In this document: positions 15,860 to 24,152 of the stretch, in pieces | How the letters are laid out: the number at the start of each line of letters is the position of its first letter | Numbering within the stretch: position 1 is the first letter of the stretch | Source: Devosia sp. | GTDB lineage: Bacteria > Pseudomonadota > Alphaproteobacteria > Rhizobiales > Devosiaceae | Assembly (NCBI GenBank): GCA_017794705.1 | Contig: CP051235.1 | Span: 2,815,001 to 2,879,000, forward strand | Reading direction: 5' to 3' | DNA length: 64,000 bases | Notes under the pieces: model-generated | The model's input: the letters and a program-made list of their open reading frames with translations, nothing else | What the model was told of the DNA's origin: nothing | Database searches by the model: none | Program-made: the position numbers and the translations under genes

Positions 15860-16777
15860 ATGTCAGACACTACAATGGTCGTTGTATTCGCGTCGCAAAA
15901 AGGCGGGTCGGGGAAAACGACGCTTGCCGGCCACGTCGCGGTTGAGGCGGAAAAGTGCGGGGCCGGTCCGGTTGCGATCATCGATACCGACCCGCAGGGC
16001 AGCCTGGCCAAATGGTGGAACGCCCGCGCCGCACATACGCCCGCCTTCGTTCAGACAACGATCCCGCATCTTGGGCGGGACATCGAGCAATTGCATCGCG
16101 ACGGCATCAAGCTGGTGATCGTCGACACGCCACCCTCGGTCACATCTTCGATCGTTGATGTGGTGACCCACGCTGACCTGGTGATCGTGCCGACGCGGCC
16201 AAGCCCGCATGATCTGCGGGCGGTGGGCGCGACGGTCGACATTGTCGAGCATCAGCACAAGCCGCTGGTGTTCGTGGTCAATTCGGCCACGATGCGGGCG
16301 CGCATTACATCGGAAACCGCGGTGGCGCTTTCGCAGCATGGCACGGTGGCGCCGGGCGCCATTCATCATCGCGTTGATTTTGCCGCGAGCATGATCGACG
16401 GGCGCACCGTAGGTGAAGTCGACGCAGAATCGCGCTCGGCCAAGGAAATCGCTGATCTGTGGACCTATCTTGATGGCCGGTTGAAGCGGCTGCGTGACGG
16501 ACCGATCGGCGCGCGCATGTCGAACGATCCGGCGCGCGAACTGGAAACGCTGACGCCCTATCGGGGTGGCGAAGATATCGAATATGACGAGGAAAATGCC
16601 GATCCGGTGGTCGCTGTGCCGATGCCTGCGGTGGCAGCAACGCCGGTTGCGCCCTCGTCAGTGTCACCCACCAGCACATGGGACGGCGTCGACCGGCGCA
16701 AGCGCGACAGCGGCCCGCCGCCGAACATGCCGGAACGTCGTGCCGGCGCGGTGTTTGGCCGCCGGAACGCTGGATAA
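15860..16777 (+). CDS. ParA-family ATPase (orphan, not chromosomal parAB)
   Basis: Deviant Walker ATPase of the ParA/Soj/MinD superfamily, 305 residues. It has the KGGSGKTT P-loop at about residue 15, DTDPQGSLAKWW (A'), VIVDTPPS (Walker B) and VVNSATMRAR. The ATPase domain ends near residue 205. A further 100 residues are low-complexity and proline-, acid- and arginine-rich. The ATG at 15860 is preferred over a GTG one codon earlier because of the GGGAG site. There is no ParB gene; instead a RHH-like protein is encoded 28 bp downstream. It may position a cellular cargo rather than segregate the chromosome. Confidence 0.85.
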   Translation: MSDTTMVVVFASQKGGSGKTTLAGHVAVEAEKCGAGPVAIIDTDPQGSLAKWWNARAAHTPAFVQTTIPHLGRDIEQLHRDGIKLVIVDTPPSVTSSIVDVVTHADLVIVPTRPSPHDLRAVGATVDIVEHQHKPLVFVVNSATMRARITSETAVALSQHGTVAPGAIHHRVDFAASMIDGRTVGEVDAESRSAKEIADLWTYLDGRLKRLRDGPIGARMSNDPARELETLTPYRGGEDIEYDEENADPVVAVPMPAVAATPVAPSSVSPTSTWDGVDRRKRDSGPPPNMPERRAGAVFGRRNAG

Positions 16778-16805
16778 GTCACTCAACAGGACGAACGGAA
16801 TTCCC

Positions 16806-17348
16806 ATGACTAGCAAGCTTGCCAGCCTTCATTCCGGACTGGTCGCCCGCAAAGGCGAAGCGATGCCGGCAGTTTCGCATCCGCTGTTTTCCTATGTTGA
16901 TGCACCGCGCCGCGAAGAGAAAAGCGCTGATGTACCGCCCGCGCCACGAGCTTGGCCGCCGGTCAGGGCGACGCGCGAGGTGGAACAGCTCGATGAGTTG
17001 GTGACGGCAGAGGAAAGTGGACAATCCGAACCGGATGTCCGGCCCGATGAGGCGCTGGAGCAGCGTCCGTTTGCACCTTCGGTCACGCCAAAGTCAGAGA
17101 CTGCGCCGCGTCCTGCCCCTCACGAACGGCATGACCATGGCACCGATGAACACGACAGCACCTATCGGCACCGGCTGACGTTCCGGATGACCCAGGAGCA
17201 GCATCACCGGTTGCGGCTGGCGGCAGCCATAAAGGATGAAAGTCTGCAGCACGTTCTGTCCGAGGCGCTCGATAATCACCTTGATGGGTTGTGTGCCTGT
17301 TCGCTCAAAGACTGCACCTGCATGAGCGCGGCGGCGGATCACCACTGA
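16806..17348 (+). CDS. hypothetical RHH-like partner of ParA with C-terminal cysteine cluster
   Basis: I do not recognise the full-length protein (180 residues). Residues 1-115 are low-complexity (Pro, Ala, Glu, Arg). The C-terminal 60 residues begin YRHRLTFRMTQEQHHRLRLAAA and continue KDESLQHVLSEALDNHLDGL. This has the strand-helix-helix spacing of ribbon-helix-helix DNA-binding proteins that often partner ParA. It ends with a CxC-x4-CxC cysteine cluster (CACSLKDCTC), a possible metal or Fe-S site. The frame is open further upstream (16566), but that part overlaps parA; the ATG at 16806 is the plausible start. Co-transcription with the ParA gene is likely. Confidence 0.7.
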   Translation: MTSKLASLHSGLVARKGEAMPAVSHPLFSYVDAPRREEKSADVPPAPRAWPPVRATREVEQLDELVTAEESGQSEPDVRPDEALEQRPFAPSVTPKSETAPRPAPHERHDHGTDEHDSTYRHRLTFRMTQEQHHRLRLAAAIKDESLQHVLSEALDNHLDGLCACSLKDCTCMSAAADHH

Positions 17349-17427
17349 TTGGCTGCCGCCAGGGTTTTGAGATTGCGGGCAAGTTGACCTAAGACTGGTG
17401 TTTTCGTAGCCGGTTCGGGTTTCAGGT

Positions 17428-18933
17428 TTGCGTTCTTTGCTTGCCATTGCTTTTGTTGGTTGCGCCGCGTTTCTTGCGGCGGGTTCGACACGGGCTGACG
17501 AGGGTGAGGCTCTGGCGAGAGCCTGGTGTTCCTCCTGTCATCTCTATCCCGAGCCCGGACTTCTCGACCGAAAGACCTGGATCGACACGGTGCTGCCCGA
17601 GATGGGACAGCGGCTGGGGTTCGACGCGTTTCGCGGTGGCGAATATCCTGCCAATCGCGATGTGCCCGAGGGGGTGTTTGCCGAAGAGCCGCTGCTGGAC
17701 GAGGCGGACTGGGAGCGGATCATTTCGTTTTATGAGGCGGCCGCGCCGGAAGTGCTCGAGCTTCCGGATTGGCCCGTCCGGCGGCCCACCGAGCGGTTCC
17801 GGCTGGAGCAGCCCGAGGTGGTTGAGGGTGACTTGCCGGTGGCCACGGCGGTGCTGATCGACGAGCGCACGCGGCAAGTGCTGATGGCCGACAGCTACGG
17901 GATGGATCTCGAAATCTTCGACAGTGATCTTGACCGGGTCGGCGCGGTTCGGCCGGGCGGGATCGTTTCGAAAATTCGCCGACTGCCTTCAGGGCGATAT
18001 CTGACGACGATCATTGGCGAGACGATCAGCCGGACCGAGGCATTACACGGGCTGTTGCAGGAAATTGAGATCGATCCTGAAAACGGCGAAGGCGGAATTG
18101 CGGAGCGGCTGATCAGGCGGCTGCACCGGCCGGTCGACATGGCGTTCGGTGATTTCAACGGAGACGGGGCGACCGATTATGTGATGGCCGGGTTCGGCAC
18201 GCATTTCGGGGAACTGACGCTGCACCTCAGCCAGGCGGACGGGACGTTGGCTCAGTCCATTCTGATCGACGGGGCAGGATCGGGATCGCTGACGGTTTTG
18301 GGCGACGATCTCTACGTGCTGATGGCGCAGGAGAACGAGCGGGTGATCCGGATCGCGGATTTCGCTGATGCGGAGCGGGGCGAACAGCAAGTGCTCATGC
18401 GGTTTCCCCCGTCGCACGGGGCGAGCAACCTGAAGGTGCTCGACCTTGACGGTGACGGTATCGACGACCTGCTGATGACGGCGGGGGACAATGCCGACAT
18501 TTCCCCCGTCTACAAACCTTATCACGGCATTTATCTCTACTCGGGGCAGGAGGACGGGACATTCGAACAGACCCTGTTCTTTCCACTCGACGGGGCGACG
18601 GAGGCAGTGGCCGAGGATTTCGATCTGGACGGCGACCTGGATATCGCAGCGGTCGCCTATTACCCGAATATCGAACAGGGGCTGGATGAGAGCGGCTTTG
18701 TCTTTCTGGAGAACGACGAAGGTGCATTCACGGCCGAGTTCGTGCCGGGGCTGGGTGAGCTGGGCCGCTACATTGCCCTTTCCGCAGGCGATATCGACGG
18801 CGACGGCGACACCGATATCGCGCTGGCGAACCTCACCTTCGGGCCCGACGGACCATTGGTGATTTCGCAGGAGTTGCGCCGGCAATGGGTGTCGGGCAGC
18901 GGCGTCGTGCTGTTGCGCAACACGACGCGCTGA
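17428..18933 (+). CDS. secreted FG-GAP/VCBS repeat protein with N-terminal heme c motif
   Basis: Predicted periplasmic or secreted protein of 501 residues. Residues 1-23 are a signal peptide. A CSSCH c-type heme site follows at residues 34-38 inside GEALARAWCSSCHLYPEPGLL. The rest has at least four FG-GAP-like calcium-loop repeats: GDFNGDGATDYV, LDLDGDGIDDLL, EDFDLDGDLDIA and GDIDGDGDTDIA, consistent with a beta-propeller. The start is a TTG at 17428; no ATG gives the signal peptide. A combined electron-transfer and propeller architecture suggests a redox or binding role at the envelope. The substrate is unknown. It is convergent with the TRAP dctM gene. Confidence 0.82.
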   Translation: MRSLLAIAFVGCAAFLAAGSTRADEGEALARAWCSSCHLYPEPGLLDRKTWIDTVLPEMGQRLGFDAFRGGEYPANRDVPEGVFAEEPLLDEADWERIISFYEAAAPEVLELPDWPVRRPTERFRLEQPEVVEGDLPVATAVLIDERTRQVLMADSYGMDLEIFDSDLDRVGAVRPGGIVSKIRRLPSGRYLTTIIGETISRTEALHGLLQEIEIDPENGEGGIAERLIRRLHRPVDMAFGDFNGDGATDYVMAGFGTHFGELTLHLSQADGTLAQSILIDGAGSGSLTVLGDDLYVLMAQENERVIRIADFADAERGEQQVLMRFPPSHGASNLKVLDLDGDGIDDLLMTAGDNADISPVYKPYHGIYLYSGQEDGTFEQTLFFPLDGATEAVAEDFDLDGDLDIAAVAYYPNIEQGLDESGFVFLENDEGAFTAEFVPGLGELGRYIALSAGDIDGDGDTDIALANLTFGPDGPLVISQELRRQWVSGSGVVLLRNTTR

Positions 18934-18942
18934 GCGTTTTCC

Positions 18943-20220
18943 CTATCTGTAAAGCAGCGTCGGAAGCCACATGGTGATTTCGGGCACGAAGGTGAGCAGC
19001 AGGAGCACGGCGATCAGCGGGATCAGGAACGGGGCTGTTGCGGTGACGCAGCGCTCGAATGGGACCTTTGCGACTTTCGACAGGACGTAGAGCACTAGTC
19101 CGACGGGTGGGGTCAAAAGCCCGATCATCAGGTTCAGCACCATGATGATGCCGAAATGGACAGGGTCGATACCAAGGCCAACGGCGACCGGCAGAAGCAC
19201 CGGGGTGAGAATGGTGATGGCGGCTATGGTTTCCATGAAGCACCCGATGACCAGAATGATCAGGGTGATGATCAGGAGCAGCAGGGTCTTGTCGTCGGTG
19301 ATACCAAGCAAGGCATCGGAGAAGTGCAGGGCGACCTGGTTGGCGGTCAGGATCCACGCAAAGATCGTCGACGCGGCGACGATCAGCAAAATCGAGGCGG
19401 TTGTTTCCACCGTGTCCATCGTCACGCGGATGATGTGTTTGAAATCAAGGGTGCGGTAGACGACCATGCCGAGGAACATGCAATAAAAGGTTGCTGCAAT
19501 GGCGGCCTCGGTGGGCGTGTAAATGCCCCAGCCGATGCCTCCAATGATGATGATGGGGGTCATCAGCGGCAGGATGGCGTGAACGAAGGTCCGCCCGAAA
19601 CGGGCCAGTTCGAACCGCAGGTCGCGTGGATAGTTTCGGCGGACCGAGAACCAGCCGACCATCAGCATGAGCGAAACGGCCATCAACAGGCCGGGAATGA
19701 GCCCTGCCACGAACAGTTGGCCGATCGAGGTGTTGCCCATCACGCCATAGATCACCAACGGCAGTGAGGGCGGGATGATGGGGCCGATGGTTGATGATGC
19801 GGCGGTGATGCCGACGGCGAAATCACTGTCGTAGCCGGCTTCGCGCATGGCCTTGATCTCGATGGCGCCAAGACCGCCCGCGTCGGCCACGGCGGCGCCG
19901 GACATGCCGGCAAAAACCACGCTGGCCCCGACGTTGACGTGCCCCAGGCCGCCATGCATCCAGCCGACCGAGGCGCGGGCGAAGTCGAATATCTTGGTGG
20001 TGATGCCCGAAGTGTTCATCAGGTTGCCGGCCAGAATGAAGAACGGCACGGCGATGAGCGGGAAGGAATTGATGCCGTTGACCATGTTGGCCAGGACGAT
20101 CATCGGCGGCATGCCGTTTGTGGCCACCCATGCCAGCGAGGACAGGGCGAGCGCGGCGGCGACTGGCACGCCTGCGACCATGAGTACCAGCAACAGGGCA
20201 ATCATCAGAATAATCGACAT
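18943..20220 (-). CDS. TRAP transporter large permease, DctM family
   Basis: Large permease of a second complete TRAP system (425 residues, about 12 membrane helices). Motifs: FFILAGNLMNTSGITTKIFDFA, VVFAGMSGAAVADAGGLGAIEIKAMREAGYD, GPIIPPSLPLVIYGVMGNTSIG and GIIMVLNLMIGLLTPPVGLVLY. It follows dctQ by 6 bp. It is separate in sequence from the DctM at 7125-8408 and so probably has another substrate. Confidence 0.93.
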   Translation of the reverse strand: MSIILMIALLLVLMVAGVPVAAALALSSLAWVATNGMPPMIVLANMVNGINSFPLIAVPFFILAGNLMNTSGITTKIFDFARASVGWMHGGLGHVNVGASVVFAGMSGAAVADAGGLGAIEIKAMREAGYDSDFAVGITAASSTIGPIIPPSLPLVIYGVMGNTSIGQLFVAGLIPGLLMAVSLMLMVGWFSVRRNYPRDLRFELARFGRTFVHAILPLMTPIIIIGGIGWGIYTPTEAAIAATFYCMFLGMVVYRTLDFKHIIRVTMDTVETTASILLIVAASTIFAWILTANQVALHFSDALLGITDDKTLLLLIITLIILVIGCFMETIAAITILTPVLLPVAVGLGIDPVHFGIIMVLNLMIGLLTPPVGLVLYVLSKVAKVPFERCVTATAPFLIPLIAVLLLLTFVPEITMWLPTLLYR

Positions 20221-20226
20221 GGCGGC

Positions 20227-20796
20227 TTAATTCTTTGAAATTGTCGGGTCGAAACCGGCGACGACCTGATCAGGTGTCTGCCGGAATTTCTTCCACAACC
20301 AGAGGGCGGAATAGAGGGTCATCACGGCCAGGCAGCCCACACAGATCCAGTAAATCCAGGCTTTCGGGATGGGCAGGGACACCATCTGCTGGCGTGTCTT
20401 CTGGGTCAGTTCGATGCCGATCCAGGTGAGCGAGGCGAACAGGCCAAGCGTGATGGTCTCGGCGATCAGTGCCAGGATGCGCGCATAGGTGGCCGGGATC
20501 ATGCGAAACAGGAATTCCAGCATGATGTGCGAGCCGCGCCGCACTGCGCTGACCGATCCCAAGAAGGCGACAAGCACTAAAAGATATCGGGCGACTTCCT
20601 CGGTCCAGGCCAGAGAGTCATTGAGCACGTAGCGGGTGAAGAACTGCATGAAGACAACGATGGCCAGCACCCAGAACATGATGAGTGCCGGCGCATCAAT
20701 GAGGCGAATGTCGGCAATTGATACCGGTGCCTCATCCATCGTTATCTCAGGGGGTGCCTTGGCACCCCCCTCGTGGTTGCCGTCGGAGGACGACAT
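20227..20796 (-). CDS. TRAP transporter small permease, DctQ family
   Basis: Small permease subunit (189 residues) with an N-terminal cytoplasmic extension of about 30 residues and four hydrophobic helices. The typical core is YVLNDSLAWTEEVARYLLVLVAFLGSVSAVRRGSHI. Its start overlaps the dctP stop in a TGATG junction, which indicates coupled translation. Confidence 0.9.
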   Translation of the reverse strand: MSSSDGNHEGGAKAPPEITMDEAPVSIADIRLIDAPALIMFWVLAIVVFMQFFTRYVLNDSLAWTEEVARYLLVLVAFLGSVSAVRRGSHIMLEFLFRMIPATYARILALIAETITLGLFASLTWIGIELTQKTRQQMVSLPIPKAWIYWICVGCLAVMTLYSALWLWKKFRQTPDQVVAGFDPTISKN

Positions 20797-21773
20797 CAGT
20801 TTGCGAGTGCCTGCATCCGCTCGAAGTGCTCAAGCGTATAGGGAACCCGGGACTCGTCGGTCAGGATCGGCAACACGGCCGACTGGAAGGCGTCCTTGTT
20901 CACGTCGTTGACCTGGATGCCCTGATCGCGGAACCACTGAACCAGATCCTGTTCGGACTGATAGATTTCGTCGGCACAATTGGCCGCTGCCTCGCGCAGC
21001 ACTTCCAGCACTGCGTCAGTATCGTCACCCAGTTGCGCCATGGCGGTCTGGGACAGAACGATGATGAGCGAGTTGCCCAGGTGCCCGGTGAGGGCGATGT
21101 GCGACTGCACTTCGTAGAACTTCATGAACTGGATGGTGGGTAGCGGGTTTTCCTGCGCATCGACCACGCCCTGCTGCAGCGCCAGATAGACTTCGGCGAA
21201 GGCAATTGGGGTGGGGTTGGCGCCGACCGCGTTGGGGAACATGACCATGACCGGCGAATCCGGCACGCGGATCTTGAGGCCTTCCATGTCGGCGGGTTCG
21301 GTGATCTCGAAGTTCGAGGTCACGTGCCGGTAGCCGTACCAGGTGATGGCAGCGACGGTGTGGCCGGTGGCATCGTGATAACCCTGGGACAGTTCCTGGA
21401 ACAGGTCGCTGTCGCGATAGGCCTGCCAGTGATCGAAGTCCTTGAGCATGAACGGATAATCGGAAATGGCAATCGGGCCATAGTCGCGCTCGGCGAAATT
21501 CGGTCCGGTATAGATCATGTCGACGGACCCGATGGTCAGGCCCTCGTTGATGTCACTCTCGTTGCCCAGCGAAGAGGCGGGGAAAATGGTGATGTTCACG
21601 CGGCCGTCGGTACGGGTGCGGATTTCGTCGGCCGCCCATTCGGCCCAGGTGTGATAGGCGGCGCCAGTTTCATAAACGTGGGCCCATTTCAGGTCGACTG
21701 CCAGTGCCGACCCCATGCTCGATAGTGTCAATGCGGCGGCTATCGCCGTGCCGCGAATAATTCGTCCAATCAT
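20796..21773 (-). CDS. TRAP transporter substrate-binding protein, DctP family
   Basis: Periplasmic binding protein, 325 residues. The ATG at 21773 has GGAGGAAATC directly in front; the reading frame extends much further upstream but without a ribosome site. The signal peptide ends at ALA-V near residue 25. Mature motifs are LKWAHVYETGAAYHTWAEWAADEI, GRVNITIFPASSLGNESDINEGLTIGSVDM, MEGLKIRVPDSPVMVMFPNAVGANPTPIAFAEVYLALQQGVVDAQENP (the DctP core with its arginine) and KFYEVQSHIALTGH. The ligand is likely an organic acid. Confidence 0.93.
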   Translation of the reverse strand: MIGRIIRGTAIAAALTLSSMGSALAVDLKWAHVYETGAAYHTWAEWAADEIRTRTDGRVNITIFPASSLGNESDINEGLTIGSVDMIYTGPNFAERDYGPIAISDYPFMLKDFDHWQAYRDSDLFQELSQGYHDATGHTVAAITWYGYRHVTSNFEITEPADMEGLKIRVPDSPVMVMFPNAVGANPTPIAFAEVYLALQQGVVDAQENPLPTIQFMKFYEVQSHIALTGHLGNSLIIVLSQTAMAQLGDDTDAVLEVLREAAANCADEIYQSEQDLVQWFRDQGIQVNDVNKDAFQSAVLPILTDESRVPYTLEHFERMQALAN

Positions 21774-21828
21774 GATTTCCTCCCAAACGCCAAACGTCCA
21801 GCACCATGCCTTGTCATCCAGCGCGTGG

Positions 21829-21862
21829 ATATCTAATATACAAGATATATTTGATATGCAAG
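21829..21862. promoter_or_regulatory. AT-rich dyad and repeat between dctP and gntR
   Basis: ATATCT (21829-21834) is inverted as AGATAT (21843-21848). The octamers TATACAAG (21837-21844) and TATGCAAG (21855-21862) form a direct repeat 18 bp apart. ATCTAATAT (21831-21839) is shared with the other dctP promoter at 9919-9927. It is a candidate operator for the divergent GntR regulator. Confidence 0.45.
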
Positions 21863-22010
21863 TTGCGACTGAACGACACGGGATTGGGGGTATTGGCATT
21901 GCGGTGCTGGTGTGGATCATGCGGGGTATGGTCAACACACAGAAGCGGTGTGGTTCGTCCGGCCGTGAGTAGCTCGTACCCCGACCCAAAGTGCTGACTG
22001 CAGGAGTGAA

Positions 22011-22787
22011 ATGAACGAGACCAGCGCCTCCCGAACTGCCCCGCGGCGAAAGCCGAGAGCCCGCAATGCACCGCCGGCGGCGCTGGGGCATGGCCGCGTT
22101 TTGCAGCCGGCCAAGAATTCCGAGGTGGTCTACCAGGATTTGCGGCGCAGCATCATTTCCATGGCACTGCCGCCGGGCTCGCCGATCCAGGAAAAGGAGT
22201 TGAGCGAGCGCTACGGGATCAGTCGTACACCGGTGCGGGAAGCGACGTTGCGGCTGGCGGAGGAACGGTTGCTGCAGATCGCTCCCAAGTCGGGGACTTT
22301 CGTGGCACGCATCCCGGTGTCTGAACTACGCGAGGCGATCGTGGCGCGGCGGGCTCTTGAGGAGGTCAATGTTCGCGCGGCTACGGCGCGGGCCAGCGAA
22401 AGCGAGATCATGGGCCTGCGCGCGATCATCCAGCGCCAGCAGGAAACCGCTGACGCGGGCAACGAGGAAGCCTTTCACAAGGTGGACGAGGATTTTCACG
22501 CCGGTATTGCCTCGGCGGCCGGTTATCCCGGCATCTGGCAGATGATCGAGCAGATCAAGGTGCAGGTGGAACGCTATCGCCGGCTGACGCTGCCGCAACA
22601 CGGTCGCATGCAACTGGTGGTGCAGGAGCATACTGCGATGCTTGACGCGATAGCAGAACGGGATGCCGATCTGGCAGTGCAGCGCACCGACGAGCACCTG
22701 AACAAGCTGCAGTTGGACATTGCCGTGTTCCGCGACCTGTGGCCGGACTATTTCATTTACGATCCGGCGATCGACGACAAACGCTGA
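22011..22787 (+). CDS. GntR family regulator, FadR/FCD subfamily
   Basis: Regulator of 258 residues with a basic, alanine-rich N-terminus of about 30 residues. The winged helix is VYQDLRRSIISMALPPGSPIQEKELSERYGISRTPVREATLRLAEERLL. The FCD domain shows metal-site residues in DEDFHAGIASAAGYPGIW and VVQEHTAMLDAIAERD. It diverges from the dctPQM operon at 18.9-21.8 kb, which it most likely controls. Its 3' end overlaps the convergent LysR gene by 31 bp. Confidence 0.88.
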   Translation: MNETSASRTAPRRKPRARNAPPAALGHGRVLQPAKNSEVVYQDLRRSIISMALPPGSPIQEKELSERYGISRTPVREATLRLAEERLLQIAPKSGTFVARIPVSELREAIVARRALEEVNVRAATARASESEIMGLRAIIQRQQETADAGNEEAFHKVDEDFHAGIASAAGYPGIWQMIEQIKVQVERYRRLTLPQHGRMQLVVQEHTAMLDAIAERDADLAVQRTDEHLNKLQLDIAVFRDLWPDYFIYDPAIDDKR

Positions 22788-23971
22788 AGTTTGGTTCCGG
22801 TGCAGGGCACTGCCTCGCGCACCAGATCCAGCATGAGTTTTTGTGCCCTGGTTGGTTTCCAGCGTGACCGGTAGGTCAGGCCGATGGCGCGCCCGGGCCA
22901 ATCGAGATCGAGGTTGATGCGCCCGACCAGCCCTGTGGCGATTTCGGCATTGGCCTGTTGCTCGGAAATGCAGCCCAGATGGTCACTGATGGCCATGAGT
23001 TCGCGCATAAGCAGGATCGAACCTGCCTCGATGATGCTTTGGGGCGGTGCTGTCCTGCGGTCGGCGAAGAGGCTGTCGAACTGATGCCGGGTCGGGGTGT
23101 CGCGGCGCGGCACGACCCAGGGGTAGGCGGTCAGGTCCTCGAGGCGCGGGCAGGGTTTGCCCGCCAGCGGATGGTCATTGCCAGCGATTATCGCCAGCCG
23201 GTCGTCGAATAGCCATTCCTGTTCCACGTCCGGCGTGGGTACCGGATCGCGCAGAGCGCCGATGATGAAATCAACGGAGCCGCGCCGCAGTCCGGAAAGC
23301 AGTTCATCATAGGGTCCGTCGATCACCGTGACGGCGACCCCGGGGCGCTGCTTGCGGAAGTGGGCGAGGGCCTGTGGCAGCAATACCGTGCGCGAGAGGG
23401 GCAGGGCTCCGATGGTGACCTGACCAGTTTCCCCGCCATCCAGTTCGGCAAGATCGGTTTCGGCCTGTCTGAGTTCATGGATTGTGAGGCTGGTCGCCAG
23501 AACGAGGTTCTGGCAGGCCCTTGTGGCCACAAAGCCAAAGGATGTGCGGTCGAAAAGGGCCCGTCCGGCTTCCGATTCAATCCGGGTGACTGCGCGGTGG
23601 ACGGTGGGTTGCGACAGTCCGAGATGGCGGGCAGCGCGGGAGAAATTTTCAGTTTCGGCCAATGCCATGACCGCTTCGAGCTGGGCCATTGTCGCTGTCA
23701 GTATGAGCCGGGGAGAAATATCAGCCAGCGCCTGATCGAGGGCGCCGAGGGCACTACGCACGCGGGCAGCGAACACGGTGCCGCGCTCGGTCAGAAAAAA
23801 GCCGTTCTGGGTCCGGTTGAACAGGGCGCCACCTGCCTCCTGCTCCAGCTTGCGGATGGCCTTGGTGACGGCAGGCTGGGACACGTGCGCCGCTTCGGAG
23901 GCACGCGTCAGAAACCGCAGGTCGGAGACTTGCAGAAACAGCCGGAGATGTCGCAGGTTGCTGTGTGCCAA
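22757..23971 (-). CDS. LysR-type regulator with two tandem DNA-binding domains
   Basis: LysR-type activator of unusual length (404 residues, against about 300). Residues 5-63 form a normal LysR winged helix: LRHLRLFLQVSDLRFLTRASEAAHVSQPAVTKAIRKLEQEAGGALFNRT. Residues 95-152 repeat it: MAQLEAVMALAETENFSRAARHLGLSQPTVHRAVTRIESEAGRALFDRT. A linker and one effector-binding domain (about 178-395) follow, starting GQVTIGALPLSRTVLLPQAL. It diverges from galB, the usual position for an LTTR that activates a pathway with its intermediate as inducer. Both HTH units retain the recognition-helix pattern SQP-V, so both could bind DNA. Confidence 0.9.
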   Translation of the reverse strand: MAHSNLRHLRLFLQVSDLRFLTRASEAAHVSQPAVTKAIRKLEQEAGGALFNRTQNGFFLTERGTVFAARVRSALGALDQALADISPRLILTATMAQLEAVMALAETENFSRAARHLGLSQPTVHRAVTRIESEAGRALFDRTSFGFVATRACQNLVLATSLTIHELRQAETDLAELDGGETGQVTIGALPLSRTVLLPQALAHFRKQRPGVAVTVIDGPYDELLSGLRRGSVDFIIGALRDPVPTPDVEQEWLFDDRLAIIAGNDHPLAGKPCPRLEDLTAYPWVVPRRDTPTRHQFDSLFADRRTAPPQSIIEAGSILLMRELMAISDHLGCISEQQANAEIATGLVGRINLDLDWPGRAIGLTYRSRWKPTRAQKLMLDLVREAVPCTGTKLQRLSSIAGS

Positions 23972-24152
23972 AGTGAGTATCCGCCGGGGAAACGGGAGTT
24001 GAATCTGTGCAGCTATAGCAAACCTTCATACACAAATTGCGACGCTGCACCAGCGGCTATTGCCTGAAGTTATAGGCTGGAACGGTGATTCGAATTGTGT
24101 TGATAGGTGGCGCGTGGAAACTCAGGCATTTGTGAATCGAGGAGAACCAAGC
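23972..24152. promoter_or_regulatory. divergent promoter region, lysR / galB
   Basis: This 181-bp gap must hold both promoters. The clearest dyad is GCCT (24062-24065), 8 nt, AGGC (24074-24077), flanked by further loose symmetry, about 90 bp before galB. It resembles an LTTR box in position and size but is only a candidate. Confidence 0.3.
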
